Translations under genes and position numbers: made by a program
Notes under the pieces: model-generated
Databases searched by the model: none
The model's input: the letters and a program-made list of their open reading frames with translations, nothing else
Told to the model about the DNA's origin: nothing
Assembly: GCF_011038655.2 (NCBI RefSeq)
Contig: NZ_CP064954.1
Coordinates: 2,542,001-2,606,000 of the forward strand
DNA: 64,000 nt
Reading direction: 5' to 3'
From: Corynebacterium lizhenjunii
Lineage (GTDB): Bacteria > Actinomycetota > Actinomycetes > Mycobacteriales > Mycobacteriaceae
Shown here: piece after piece, positions 1 through 8,044 of the stretch
Layout: each line of letters starts with the position of its first letter
How positions within the stretch are numbered: position 1 is the first letter of the stretch

Positions 1-730
1 GCTCATCGTCAAAAAGCATGAATTCAAACCGGCGAACACCCTGAGGAAGCCCAATGGAAACATAAGGTCGGGCCGGGTCTGCGCCGAGATAGACGTTAGG
101 GAAGCCCAAGGGATCATTATTGCAGTCGACTACCACCCAGCGCGTGGACGGAGACTTCCCCTCAAATTCGACTCCCATCCACTTTCGGGTAAACGAGCGC
201 CCACCCTCACAACCAACCAAGTAATGGGCACGGAGCTGCTCCGTCTCTCCGCTTGAGACTTGCCCGTCTTCTCCAGAGACTCGCTCGAGAGTGGCAGTAA
301 CACCGTTTGGGTCTTGGTCAATTCCAACGAGCTTGGTGCCAAAGCGGACCTCTACATTCGGAAAGCGCGAGAGGCCCTCGAAGACTGCACGATCAACCAT
401 AGGCTGAAGGAAGCCAAATTTACGCGGCCACCCGAATGGTTCCCCTTTGGGATTATTGGTCATGATAACCTCGCCTTGGCCATTGACAATGCGCATAATG
501 TGGTGCGGGATTGTGAACGGAACAATCTCATCTATGAGATCCATGGCTTGGACTGTCCGGAAGGACTCATCATCCATGCCGACGCCGCGCGGGTAGTCAA
601 TCAAGTCTTGCCGGGCCTCCACCAAGGTAACCTTAATCCCCTGGTTTCCAAGCAGCGTTGCTAGGGTTAGCCCCGTTGGACCCGCACCCGCGATAAGTAC
701 GTCCGTGTCGTAAGCAGTAGAGGAAGTCAT
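1..730 (-). CDS. mhpA: FAD-dependent aromatic hydroxylase, MhpA-like (C-terminus cut by window edge)
   Basis: Flavoprotein monooxygenase of the 3-(3-hydroxyphenyl)propionate hydroxylase family, which adds the second ring hydroxyl to give a catechol. The ATG at 730 begins MTSSTAYDTDVLIAGAGPTG, with the GAGPTG dinucleotide-binding motif at about residues 15-20. A DG-type motif follows (GCEGGRSFTRK, about residue 155), and the visible part ends in a conserved RRFEFMLFDDE stretch. About 243 residues are present; family members are near 500-600, so more than half lies outside the window. The genes for the next steps (mhpB, C, D, E, F) are in the same island. An inverted repeat 180 bp upstream of the start probably controls it. 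The substrate assignment rests on family and context; related resorcinol or phenol hydroxylases are possible. Confidence 0.85.
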   Translation of the reverse strand, partial: MTSSTAYDTDVLIAGAGPTGLTLATLLGNQGIKVTLVEARQDLIDYPRGVGMDDESFRTVQAMDLIDEIVPFTIPHHIMRIVNGQGEVIMTNNPKGEPFGWPRKFGFLQPMVDRAVFEGLSRFPNVEVRFGTKLVGIDQDPNGVTATLERVSGEDGQVSSGETEQLRAHYLVGCEGGRSFTRKWMGVEFEGKSPSTRWVVVDCNNDPLGFPNVYLGADPARPYVSIGLPQGVRRFEFMLFDDE

Positions 731-1045
731 GCTAAATCCTTTCTGGGCTGGGCTCTCAGTTGGCATGAGGAATGCTGAGGGATTGGCGCCCTACCTCACT
801 GCATAATCTTCCCTGGCGTAGCGCCGCTCTCCTGCAATCCATAAAGTAACCGACGTCATAATGCGGATAATCGCCATTTCAATCCATGGCGCGATTCAAG
901 GCAAGAGGTGTTCCACAAAGCGGAACACCACCCCGACCACCTTCCCGGAACACCCCTACCAAATACGCGCACTTGGCAAACGGCAAATTGACCCACTCCC
1001 ACCTGCGTAGGCTGGAGTAGGTCAATTGGGTGTTGCAGCCCTGAT
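731..1045. other. Intergenic region upstream of mhpA
   Basis: About 315 bp without a convincing gene. It contains the operator-like inverted repeat at 907-929 and a further half-site GGAACACC at 947-954. The promoter of the hydroxylase gene should lie here, but no clear -35/-10 pair was recognised. Confidence 0.6.
907..929. promoter_or_regulatory. Operator-like inverted repeat A (GTTCC-N7-GGAAC)
   Basis: Perfect 8-bp arms GGTGTTCC and GGAACACC separated by 7 nt, in the region upstream of the mhpA-like gene. The core GTTCC-N7-GGAAC matches sites at 7985, 19820 and, with one mismatch, 13296 and 14515. It is probably a binding site for the IclR-type regulator encoded at 14593. Confidence 0.7.
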
Positions 1046-1468
1046 CTAGGACTTAGGCGCTGGCTGCGGCAGCGTGTAGGTACATGTAACCTTAGCCAAA
1101 ATGGCACCATCGATGGAAGAATGGATTTCGGTGTCGGTGACAATGACAGTCCGACCGGCACGCACGATCCGGGCCGTGGCGATGGCGTCGCCCTTCTTCT
1201 TGTTGGAGACCACATTGATGGAGGAGGCCACGGCAAGAGGGAATACTCCCTTAGGAACTTGCTGCATGGCCAGCCAGGTGCCACAGAGGTCCGCAAGGCC
1301 AAACAGTGCTGGTGCGGAGAACATACCGGCCGGTTGGATGATGGCCGGGGATAGGGGCATTCCCAGCTTGACCTCTTCAGCATTACCGGAGATGGGGTAG
1401 AGCTGTAGGGTGTCCTTGACATCGTGGACGCGGGAGTAGAACTCCTCCCAGTCTTCTAAGAAAGCCAT
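1046..1468 (-). CDS. PaaI-type hotdog-fold thioesterase
   Basis: A 140-residue protein with the single hotdog domain of the PaaI/YdiI thioesterases. The pattern ...GMPLSPAIIQPAGMFSAPALFGLADLCGTWLA... resembles the helix that follows the catalytic turn, and VASSINVVSNKKKGDAIATA resembles the central strand region. Such enzymes hydrolyse aromatic or short acyl-CoA esters and so free CoA. It is the last gene of the dioxygenase operon; its start overlaps the stop of the upstream gene (TGATG), which suggests translational coupling. Next to a CoA ligase it may remove dead-end acyl-CoAs. Family assignment is good; the substrate is not known. Confidence 0.75.
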   Translation of the reverse strand: MAFLEDWEEFYSRVHDVKDTLQLYPISGNAEEVKLGMPLSPAIIQPAGMFSAPALFGLADLCGTWLAMQQVPKGVFPLAVASSINVVSNKKKGDAIATARIVRAGRTVIVTDTEIHSSIDGAILAKVTCTYTLPQPAPKS

Positions 1469-1788
1469 CAGTTCAACTCCAAATCTTCTACCTCGGTGGG
1501 TTGCTGCAGCACCCAGTCAGGCTCAGCAACCATGAGAGCGATCTCTTTGCGAGAACGGGTCTCTACGTTGACCACAAAGCGCAGGCCCGCGCGCTCGCAG
1601 GCGGCGATGTCCTCTAGGTTGTCTTGAGCAACCTGGACTACCACGCGGCGGCACTTAGGGTCCTCAGCAAAGACTGCTCGGACGCGCGCTTGCAAGTCTT
1701 TGCCGTCGGCGAAGTCCACGGTGGCATCGTGGGTGCCGAAGGGATAGGTGTGGCGCAGTTCAGTGGCTGAGACATAGACAATGCTCAT
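1468..1788 (-). CDS. Small protein resembling the C-terminal half of a GNAT acetyltransferase
   Basis: A 106-residue protein. The part CRRVVVQVAQDNLEDIAACE followed by RAGLRFVVNVETRSRKEIAL has the look of the last helix and strands of a GNAT fold (N...A...E.AGLRF...V), but the acetyl-CoA-binding loop of a full enzyme is missing and the length is about two thirds of a normal GNAT. It sits between the CoA ligase and the thioesterase and overlaps both by one base (TAATG and TGATG), so it is translated as part of this operon. It could be a shortened acyltransferase or a binding protein. The function is not known. Confidence 0.55.
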   Translation of the reverse strand: MSIVYVSATELRHTYPFGTHDATVDFADGKDLQARVRAVFAEDPKCRRVVVQVAQDNLEDIAACERAGLRFVVNVETRSRKEIALMVAEPDWVLQQPTEVEDLELN

Positions 1789-3395
1789 TAGGGGATCACC
1801 TCTCCAATAGTTCCTTCGCGCACGCCCTGACGCAGCAGGATTTTATCCACCTTGCCGCCAGCATTGCGGGGGATTTCGTCGACAACAACGACCTTGGACG
1901 GCAGCTTGTAACGCGCTAGGTGGCGGGCGCAGTGGTCGCGAATGTCTTGAACCGTGAAGTCAATCTCACCGGTGTGTTCAATGACGGCGACAATACGCTC
2001 GCCCCACTTTTCGTCCGGAATGCCCACCACCGCACAACGGGCGAAGGTGTCGTTTTCTGCCAGGATTCGTTCTACTTCTGCGGGGTAGACGTTTTCACCG
2101 CCCGAGATGATCATGTCCTTAAGGCGATCCACAATATAGAAGTAGCCATCTTCATCCATGTAGCCGATATCGCCGGAGCGGAACCACCCTGCTGTATAGG
2201 CCTTCTGCGTCATTTCCGGATTGTTCCAGTAGCCAACGGCCACGTTGGGCCCCTTGACCCACATTTCCCCTGTGACATGCGGATCCTTGACCTCAACGCC
2301 GGTATCCGGGTTCATCAGGCGGACTTGGGTGTGGGGCATGGGTATTCCGCAAGAGCCAAGCTTAGCCTGGGTCATCTCCGGAGGCAGATAGGTGGCAAAT
2401 GGCGAGGTCTCCGTCAGACCCCACGCTTGCTGGACAGATACGCCCTTATCCGCGAAGCGGCGAATTATTGCCGGTGGGACCGGTGCGCCTGCGCAGATTA
2501 CTGCCCGGAGCGTAGACAGATCCGAGCTTTCAAAGCTGGGAGCTTTCTCCATTGCGGCAAGCTGAGCCGGCACCAAAAAGACTGAAGCAATCTTGTAGGT
2601 AACCATGTCACGCAGGGTGATCTCCGGGTCAAACTTGCGGTGCACCACCAGAGTGTTGCCGCGGAAGAATGAGCGGATGGCGAAGGAGTTGAGGGCACCC
2701 ACGTGGAATAGGGGGGCGGTGGCCAAAGAGTAATCCCCGGGGCGGGTGTCCACCATCGAATCAACGTTGATTGAGTTCCACCAAAGGTTACCAAAGGTAA
2801 GCTCTGCTCCCTTGGGCAAACCAGTGGTGCCAGAGGTAAACAGCAGCAGTGCCAAGTCCTCCATAGTCACAGCACGTGGGCGCATGACCATGGACGTATC
2901 TAGCTCCTCAAAGCTGGACGTGGCGGACCAGTAAAGTGGGACAACTTCGTCCACTGGGGCAGCAGGATCATCATCAACCACCACCACATGGTGACGCTCA
3001 ATACCGAAGACGTTTTTGGCCTTAGCCAGATGGGAGCCCTCCACCACTACGGTATGCGGAGTTCCGAGAAGGAAGAGCTTGGCGGTCTCCGGCGCAGACA
3101 GGCGGAAGTTGAAGGGCATGAAGGTTGCCCCCACCCACCACGCGCCAAACATGGCGAAGAGGAAAGACCGCGAGTTGAGGCCAATGTAGCCCACCCGGTC
3201 ACCCTGGTTGACGCCAGCTTGCTCAAAGTGAGCGGCCCACTTGCGCACCTCCGTGGTGAATTCACGGTAGGTGTAGGTTTGTCCTTCATATACGAGCGCT
3301 GGGCGCTCGGGGCTGTACTTGGCGTGTCTGTACAGCTGGTTGCAAGGTCCAATGTCTAGCTCATTGGCGTTGTGTTGCGTTCCGTAGATCAGCAT
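1788..3395 (-). CDS. Acyl-CoA synthetase / AMP-binding ligase (FadD-like)
   Basis: A 535-residue member of the ANL superfamily that activates a carboxylic acid to its CoA thioester through an acyl-AMP. The P-loop-like motif LLLFTSGTTGLPKGAE is at about residues 184-200, the hinge and adenylate contacts GWFRSGDIGYMDEDGYFYIV at about 405-425, and the catalytic lysine is in PRNAGGKVDK near the C-terminus. It overlaps the upstream dehydrogenase gene by 7 bp. A CoA ligase is not part of the classical phenylpropionate dioxygenase route, so in this operon it may activate an aromatic or cinnamic acid, or a side-chain product. The substrate cannot be read from the sequence. Confidence 0.85.
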   Translation of the reverse strand: MLIYGTQHNANELDIGPCNQLYRHAKYSPERPALVYEGQTYTYREFTTEVRKWAAHFEQAGVNQGDRVGYIGLNSRSFLFAMFGAWWVGATFMPFNFRLSAPETAKLFLLGTPHTVVVEGSHLAKAKNVFGIERHHVVVVDDDPAAPVDEVVPLYWSATSSFEELDTSMVMRPRAVTMEDLALLLFTSGTTGLPKGAELTFGNLWWNSINVDSMVDTRPGDYSLATAPLFHVGALNSFAIRSFFRGNTLVVHRKFDPEITLRDMVTYKIASVFLVPAQLAAMEKAPSFESSDLSTLRAVICAGAPVPPAIIRRFADKGVSVQQAWGLTETSPFATYLPPEMTQAKLGSCGIPMPHTQVRLMNPDTGVEVKDPHVTGEMWVKGPNVAVGYWNNPEMTQKAYTAGWFRSGDIGYMDEDGYFYIVDRLKDMIISGGENVYPAEVERILAENDTFARCAVVGIPDEKWGERIVAVIEHTGEIDFTVQDIRDHCARHLARYKLPSKVVVVDEIPRNAGGKVDKILLRQGVREGTIGEVIP

Positions 3396-4210
3396 AATTC
3401 ATCTCCCCCCGCTGCGTGAGCGAAGCCTCGGGCGGCAATGCCGCCATCTGCATTAATGATGTGTCCTGTAATGTTGCCGGCTTCCTCTGGGTCAGCCAGC
3501 AACAAGTAGGAGCCGGTGAAAGTGATGGGGTCTAGGGAAATATCGTGGAGTGGAATATAGGGGTTTCCGCCTTCCGGGCGCCCGTCAAAGACTTGGGTAA
3601 CAGTGCGCCCCTCCAGGCCGCCGGACACAGGACCGGCCAGGTTAGTGCGCATGCCTCCCACCGCAACGCCGTTGACGCGAATGTGCGGCGCTAATTCGTG
3701 TGCCAACTGAATTACCAGCCCGCGGGCTGCGAACTTGGAGGCGGTGTAGGGAGCCCCGCCACCAGCGGCATAGAAGGCTGAATTAGACAGGGTGAAGATC
3801 ATCGATCCCTTAGCCCGCAAGAGGTGACGCCACGTGGCCTCTGCGGTAAGCAGATAGCCCTTGACGTTGACCGCCATAACCTCGTCAAAGATTTGGCCGA
3901 TTTCCTCACCGCTAAGCCGGGTGATGGAGCGGTAGTAATCCCAAATTCCGGCGTTGGGGACCACGGTATCCAGGCCGCCGAAGGCCGTCACGGCCTGATC
4001 AACCGCGCTGTGCAAAGAATGCGTGTCGCGGACATCTGCTGCCAGGGGCAAACTGGACTCTAGGCCAATCTCCTCTGCCGCAGCACGGGCACGGTCCAGG
4101 TCCACGTCTACCAAGGCGACCTGCGCTCCGTGCTCTACAAAGCGCTGCGCCAAGGCCTTGCCCAATCCGCTTCCCGCGCCAGTAATGAGAACTCGCTGGT
4201 TTGCAATCAT
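3389..4210 (-). CDS. SDR dihydrodiol dehydrogenase (BphB/HcaB-like)
   Basis: A 273-residue classical short-chain dehydrogenase. It has the NAD(P)-binding motif TGAGSGLG (residues 8-15), the VPNAGIWDY segment (NAG motif) and the active site S...YxxxK (SNSAFYAAGGGAPYTASK). Length and the segment PNAGIWDYYRS match the cis-dihydrodiol dehydrogenases that rearomatise the product of ring-hydroxylating dioxygenases to a catechol using NAD+. It is located directly behind the dioxygenase beta gene in the same operon, which supports this role. Confidence 0.85.
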   Translation of the reverse strand: MIANQRVLITGAGSGLGKALAQRFVEHGAQVALVDVDLDRARAAAEEIGLESSLPLAADVRDTHSLHSAVDQAVTAFGGLDTVVPNAGIWDYYRSITRLSGEEIGQIFDEVMAVNVKGYLLTAEATWRHLLRAKGSMIFTLSNSAFYAAGGGAPYTASKFAARGLVIQLAHELAPHIRVNGVAVGGMRTNLAGPVSGGLEGRTVTQVFDGRPEGGNPYIPLHDISLDPITFTGSYLLLADPEEAGNITGHIINADGGIAARGFAHAAGGDELC

Positions 4211-4273
4211 GCGTCACTCCGCCTGTGTTCAATCCGCTTGTGCTGATTCATCTGTCGTGATTCGCCCGCAAAC

Positions 4274-4834
4274 CTAGAAGAACGTGGAGATGTTCTTCGA
4301 GTCCAAGACGTTGATGTCTAGCAGGATGCGCCGGTCAAAGATCTTGAGGCCCTCCCCGCTCTGGCGCAGCACGTCCGTCCGGGTACCCACGAAGGTGTCC
4401 TGCTCTCGCTCCAGGCGGGTACGCCAGACGTAGAAGTTGGTACGGACCTCGATCACGTCATTGCCCTGCCCATCAGTGCCGTGGAAAGCAATCAGGTTGG
4501 TGATCAGGTGGCGGGTGCGCGAAGGCGGATCCTCAGACCAGGCCATGCCGGTGTCGAAGCGGCGGATGCGCCAGGCCAAGGAATCATAGGTCTCGTCGTA
4601 GAAAGCGAGTCCGTCACGCTCAGCAATGGCCAGAGCCTGCTGACGGCGTGTGCGGTTTGTGCGCGTGGGAGCCCAGTACTCGAGGTCCTTGTCAAAGCAC
4701 TCAAGCCAGTCCACATAGCGGCCCTCATCCAACAAGGCGGCTTCATCGTTGTAGAAGTTGGTCAACGCATAGTACGTCTCTGCGTCGACTCGGCGCTCAA
4801 GCACTATATCTTCGCGCCTTAAGTAATCAGTCAT
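4274..4834 (-). CDS. Ring-hydroxylating dioxygenase beta subunit (HcaF-like)
   Basis: A 186-residue protein of the aromatic-ring-hydroxylating dioxygenase beta family (cystatin-like fold), giving structure to the alpha3beta3 oxygenase. Typical features are the N-terminal YYALTNFYNDEAALLDEGRY, the EDPPSRTRHLITN motif, and the C-terminal IFDRRILLDINVLDSKNIST. It lies between the reductase and dehydrogenase genes. A second beta subunit (11238-11810) shares the same motifs, so the window encodes two oxygenase pairs. Confidence 0.9.
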   Translation of the reverse strand: MTDYLRREDIVLERRVDAETYYALTNFYNDEAALLDEGRYVDWLECFDKDLEYWAPTRTNRTRRQQALAIAERDGLAFYDETYDSLAWRIRRFDTGMAWSEDPPSRTRHLITNLIAFHGTDGQGNDVIEVRTNFYVWRTRLEREQDTFVGTRTDVLRQSGEGLKIFDRRILLDINVLDSKNISTFF

Positions 4835-4898
4835 CAGGATATCCTTCGTCGTTCAGGGGAATCTGCCGGGTCGGTTGGGCTTGACGGGGCACCAGAGC

Positions 4899-6128
4899 CT
4901 ACCGGGCTAGCTTCTTTAGCGACACGGCTGGATCAATAAGCTGGGCGGGATCTACCGTGAGATTGCGATCAATAATCCGTCGAGCAGCCCGAATAGCCAT
5001 CGAGTCATTGAATGCTGCTGCGCCAGCAAGGTGGTTATCATTGGTGACCCGGAACGCCACAGCGGGTTTGCCGTCGGCGTCGGGGCGAAAATAGGTCTGC
5101 CCCGCGACGTTCATGTCCCCGGTTCCTTCCACGTGGACTCCATAGCGGTCGCTCCAGAACCACGAGGCAGATTCTGCAGGTGGCTCTTGACCCGCGATAG
5201 AATAGGCGGCAGCGCGGCCTTCCTGCACCGCAGAATCCCAGTGCTCATGGCGCCGCTCCAAGGTGCCATCCGCATTGCGCCTGCGGGCACAATCACCGAC
5301 GGCCCAAACGTTGGGCACCGCAGTGCGCTGCTGGTGATCCACCAGCACACCGTTGTCGCAGTCGAGTCCTAACTCACGTGCCAGAGACTCATCCGGAATC
5401 AAGCCGATGGACAATAGCACCTTATCGACACTGATGTGTGCGTTTCCGCCTTCGGCACAATCGACAACAATGGTGTAACCAGACTCGTCCTTGTCCACGC
5501 TAGTGGTCATGCCCTGCACATAGTCCACACCGTGTGCACCATGCAGGGCGTGCAACCGGGTGGCAATATCCTCTCCAACCGCAGGGATCAGAGATACAGG
5601 CTGCGGTTCCACCAAGGTCACCTTCGCCCCAAGTGCATTGGCCTGTGCGGCAACTTCCGCACCAATAAGTCCCGCGCCAATGATGCCCAGGTGTAACCCC
5701 GGCCCCAGGCCCTCGGCCAAACGGATGGCATCAGCAAGCGTGCGCAACACCAGGGTATTGTCCTCGAAGCCTGGCGTTTGGCCGCGGCGGGCAGAACCAC
5801 CTGTAGCCAGCACCAGATTCTCGTAAGCCAAGGTGGTGCCATCCTCAAGGCTAAGCTGCGCAACCTCGGCATCAACTCCAATTACCTTGCCGGTGATGAC
5901 CTCCACGTGGTTATCCGTGTACCACGAGGCCGGAACGAAAAGCAGCTCCTCCGAGGTCTTTTCCCCAGCCAGCACTTCCTTTGACAGCGGCGGACGGTCA
6001 TATGGCAAGCCCTCCGGGTCAATGATGGTGATAGCCACCTCAGGATCCAACTTCCGCAGCTCTTGAGCCACCGTGAAACCGCCGATGCCCCCTCCCACAA
6101 TGGTGGTGCCTCCCGTCACGTTACTCAC
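4899..6128 (-). CDS. Ferredoxin reductase of the dioxygenase (HcaD/BphA4-like)
   Basis: A 409-residue flavoprotein. The N-terminal FAD motif is GGGIGGFT (residues 12-19), followed by the PYDRPPLSK signature of the Rieske-dioxygenase ferredoxin reductases. The NAD-binding motif GIIGAGLIGAEVA is near residues 148-160, and WAVGDCARR near residue 275 is the second FAD contact. It passes electrons from NADH to the Rieske ferredoxin encoded just upstream, with which its reading frame overlaps by 8 bp. No second reductase is present, so it may also feed the second oxygenase of the island. Confidence 0.9.
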   Translation of the reverse strand: MSNVTGGTTIVGGGIGGFTVAQELRKLDPEVAITIIDPEGLPYDRPPLSKEVLAGEKTSEELLFVPASWYTDNHVEVITGKVIGVDAEVAQLSLEDGTTLAYENLVLATGGSARRGQTPGFEDNTLVLRTLADAIRLAEGLGPGLHLGIIGAGLIGAEVAAQANALGAKVTLVEPQPVSLIPAVGEDIATRLHALHGAHGVDYVQGMTTSVDKDESGYTIVVDCAEGGNAHISVDKVLLSIGLIPDESLARELGLDCDNGVLVDHQQRTAVPNVWAVGDCARRRNADGTLERRHEHWDSAVQEGRAAAYSIAGQEPPAESASWFWSDRYGVHVEGTGDMNVAGQTYFRPDADGKPAVAFRVTNDNHLAGAAAFNDSMAIRAARRIIDRNLTVDPAQLIDPAVSLKKLAR

Positions 6129-6471
6129 CTGCCCCTACAGCTGGTACGCCAGGGTAGAGCCAGATTTCCTCCCCGCGCAGCTCCACCTTGTGCGTTGGGG
6201 CGTCCTCAGTAGCCGGCATGCACAGTACCTTGCCACTGCACAGATCGAACTTGGCGGAGTGGAGCGGGCACTCCACTTCGCAGCCTTCAATCCAGCCGTC
6301 AGCCAAAGAAGCGGTCTCATGCGTGCACGTGTCATTGAGAGCATAAACCTCATCATCCTCGGTACGGAAGAGGGCAATTGGTTCCTCGTAGCCGGTCACC
6401 TCTTTGGTAACTACAATTGCCTCTTCCTGCTCGATATCATCGAGGACTGCGACCTTAATCGGTTGCGTCAT
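6121..6471 (-). CDS. Rieske-type ferredoxin (HcaC/BphA3-like)
   Basis: A 116-residue small Rieske protein. The 2Fe-2S ligands are CTH (about residues 48-50) and CPLH (about 68-71), separated by 17 residues (ETASLADGWIEGCEVE region). It carries electrons from the flavoprotein reductase to the oxygenase alpha subunit. The order alpha, ferredoxin, reductase, beta, dehydrogenase on one strand is consistent with one electron-transfer unit. Confidence 0.9.
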   Translation of the reverse strand: MTQPIKVAVLDDIEQEEAIVVTKEVTGYEEPIALFRTEDDEVYALNDTCTHETASLADGWIEGCEVECPLHSAKFDLCSGKVLCMPATEDAPTHKVELRGEEIWLYPGVPAVGAGE

Positions 6472-6509
6472 GTGGACTCCTTATGGATCTGGGGTTTGGG
6501 TGATGGGAA

Positions 6510-7841
6510 CTATTTGAACTCTTCATGCCAGGCTGGGGTATTCATCAGCTCCCGCCAGCGACGGTAGAGATTTCGCCCGGCTTCATCTGAGTACAACTCT
6601 GAGGTCTTGCCGGGGTAGCCTTCGCGCTCAGTAGCGCTGCCCAGGCCCATTTGATAGTTCAAGGTAGTGTTTTGCACCATGAACGCGTGGGCATTGGCCT
6701 GGCACTCCGACCAGTTTTCCCCGTCGTCTTGCTCAAAGACACCCGACGGTCCGAAAGTGCGCAAGTTATACAGGCGCTGGGCTCGGGCTACATCTTCTGG
6801 CATACTGCGGTCCAGCACAGTCCATGCCCAGACTTCCATCTTGTTGGGGCCCTTCGGGTGCCATACGCGAATAGAACCATTAACTGGCAGGTAGGAGAAG
6901 TTGGGGAAGACCGTTGCGTGACCATTGGTCAATGGCCCTGTGACCTGCTCTTCCGAGAGACGCTCGCGCAGGAAGTCGTAGTCGTAATACTCGTGAACCG
7001 GTTGGGCGTCAAAGCGGTTGCGGGGGTGCACGGGAAAACCTGCGCCATTGCCATGGGCATCGGAAAACTGCAAGCCCTTGCGCTCTGCAATCTCCTTCTT
7101 TGGGCCCTTTCCGGTGGGGGAGAGAATCATCAACGCCGAAGCATGGGACATAGTCACGTGGTACCAGTCGGTAGCAAACTGCTCTGCCGCCAACTTCCAG
7201 TTGCCTTCGAGCACCCACTTGGTTACCCCCTCCACCACATACGTGCCAGCCGGGTCACGGTCCATGAAGGCGTCGATGTACCAGCGCATATCACCCAAGG
7301 CGTCTTCCAGCGGCTCTGCGTTTTCATCCCAATTGGCGAAAACCAGACCCTTGTAGGACTCCACCCGCGGCACTCGCACCAGGCCCCATTCCTCGCGCTT
7401 GAAGGACTCGTCATAGTAGGTCTCATTCGGCACGGAGACCAGTTCTCCGTCAAGGTCATAGGCCCAGCCGTGATAAGTACAGGTGAAGTTCTTGGTACGG
7501 CCCAAGTCCGCGCGGCATACGCGCGCGCCACGGTGGCGGCAGCTGTTGAGCACAACATTGATCTCGCCCTTCTTGTTGCGCACCGCAATGACTGGGTCCT
7601 CACCCATGTAGGTTTGGAAGAAGTCTCCAGCCTTTTCAAATTGCGAGTCGTGGGCAATGAACAGCCAGGAGCGGGCAAAGATTCGCCGCTGTTCCTGGGC
7701 GTAAATCAATGGATCAGAAAAAATGCGGCGATCGATAAGTCCACCGTCGGGGTCTACCATCCCAGAAACGTCAAAGTTGGTGTCGAGTCCTTCGGGACGC
7801 GTTATCGTGTTCTTCCCGCGTGGGGCTTGCGCACAGCTCAC
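6510..7841 (-). CDS. Ring-hydroxylating dioxygenase alpha subunit 1 (HcaE-like)
   Basis: Catalytic subunit with an N-terminal Rieske domain (CRH...CTYH, Cys101/His103 and Cys121/His124) and a mononuclear iron site in AAEQFATDWYHVTMSHAS (Asp225, His228, His233). It adds O2 to an aromatic ring to give a cis-dihydrodiol. The start is a GTG at 7841, because GGAG lies 6 nt before it and the homologous second alpha subunit begins at nearly the same distance from the shared VDPDGG/IDPVGG segment. An in-frame ATG at 7853 and a longer frame to 7946 exist but have poorer signals. It is the first gene of the operon ending at 1046. The substrate is probably a phenylpropionate or cinnamate type acid, from context. 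Confidence 0.88.
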   Translation of the reverse strand: MSCAQAPRGKNTITRPEGLDTNFDVSGMVDPDGGLIDRRIFSDPLIYAQEQRRIFARSWLFIAHDSQFEKAGDFFQTYMGEDPVIAVRNKKGEINVVLNSCRHRGARVCRADLGRTKNFTCTYHGWAYDLDGELVSVPNETYYDESFKREEWGLVRVPRVESYKGLVFANWDENAEPLEDALGDMRWYIDAFMDRDPAGTYVVEGVTKWVLEGNWKLAAEQFATDWYHVTMSHASALMILSPTGKGPKKEIAERKGLQFSDAHGNGAGFPVHPRNRFDAQPVHEYYDYDFLRERLSEEQVTGPLTNGHATVFPNFSYLPVNGSIRVWHPKGPNKMEVWAWTVLDRSMPEDVARAQRLYNLRTFGPSGVFEQDDGENWSECQANAHAFMVQNTTLNYQMGLGSATEREGYPGKTSELYSDEAGRNLYRRWRELMNTPAWHEEFK

Positions 7842-7984
7842 TATGTACTCCATTCTCTTCGGCCTAAGGACCTGCAACTGTGTGAAGTGCAACGCATGGG
7901 GAACTTGTTGCACGTTTGTAATTGCACTCACACCGTCCGCATGCATAGCACTATTTCACACAACGCTAGGGTTAAGGCCACTGC

Positions 7985-8001
7985 GTTCCGCCTGCCGGAA
8001 C
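7985..8001. promoter_or_regulatory. Operator-like inverted repeat B (GTTCC-N7-GGAAC)
   Basis: GTTCC and GGAAC with exactly 7 nt between, in the 203-bp gap upstream of the first dioxygenase operon (start codon 7841). It has the same core and spacing as the sites at 907-929 and 19817-19839. Confidence 0.7.
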
Positions 8002-8044
8002 ACGCATGTCCCGACACGGAATATGTAGCGCTTAAGCAGGGGGT

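Noticed and set aside
856..1422. Minus-strand frame of 188 codons overlapping the thioesterase gene
   Set aside because: Ser/Pro/Arg-rich translation in the wrong frame; it also runs through the operator-like repeat.
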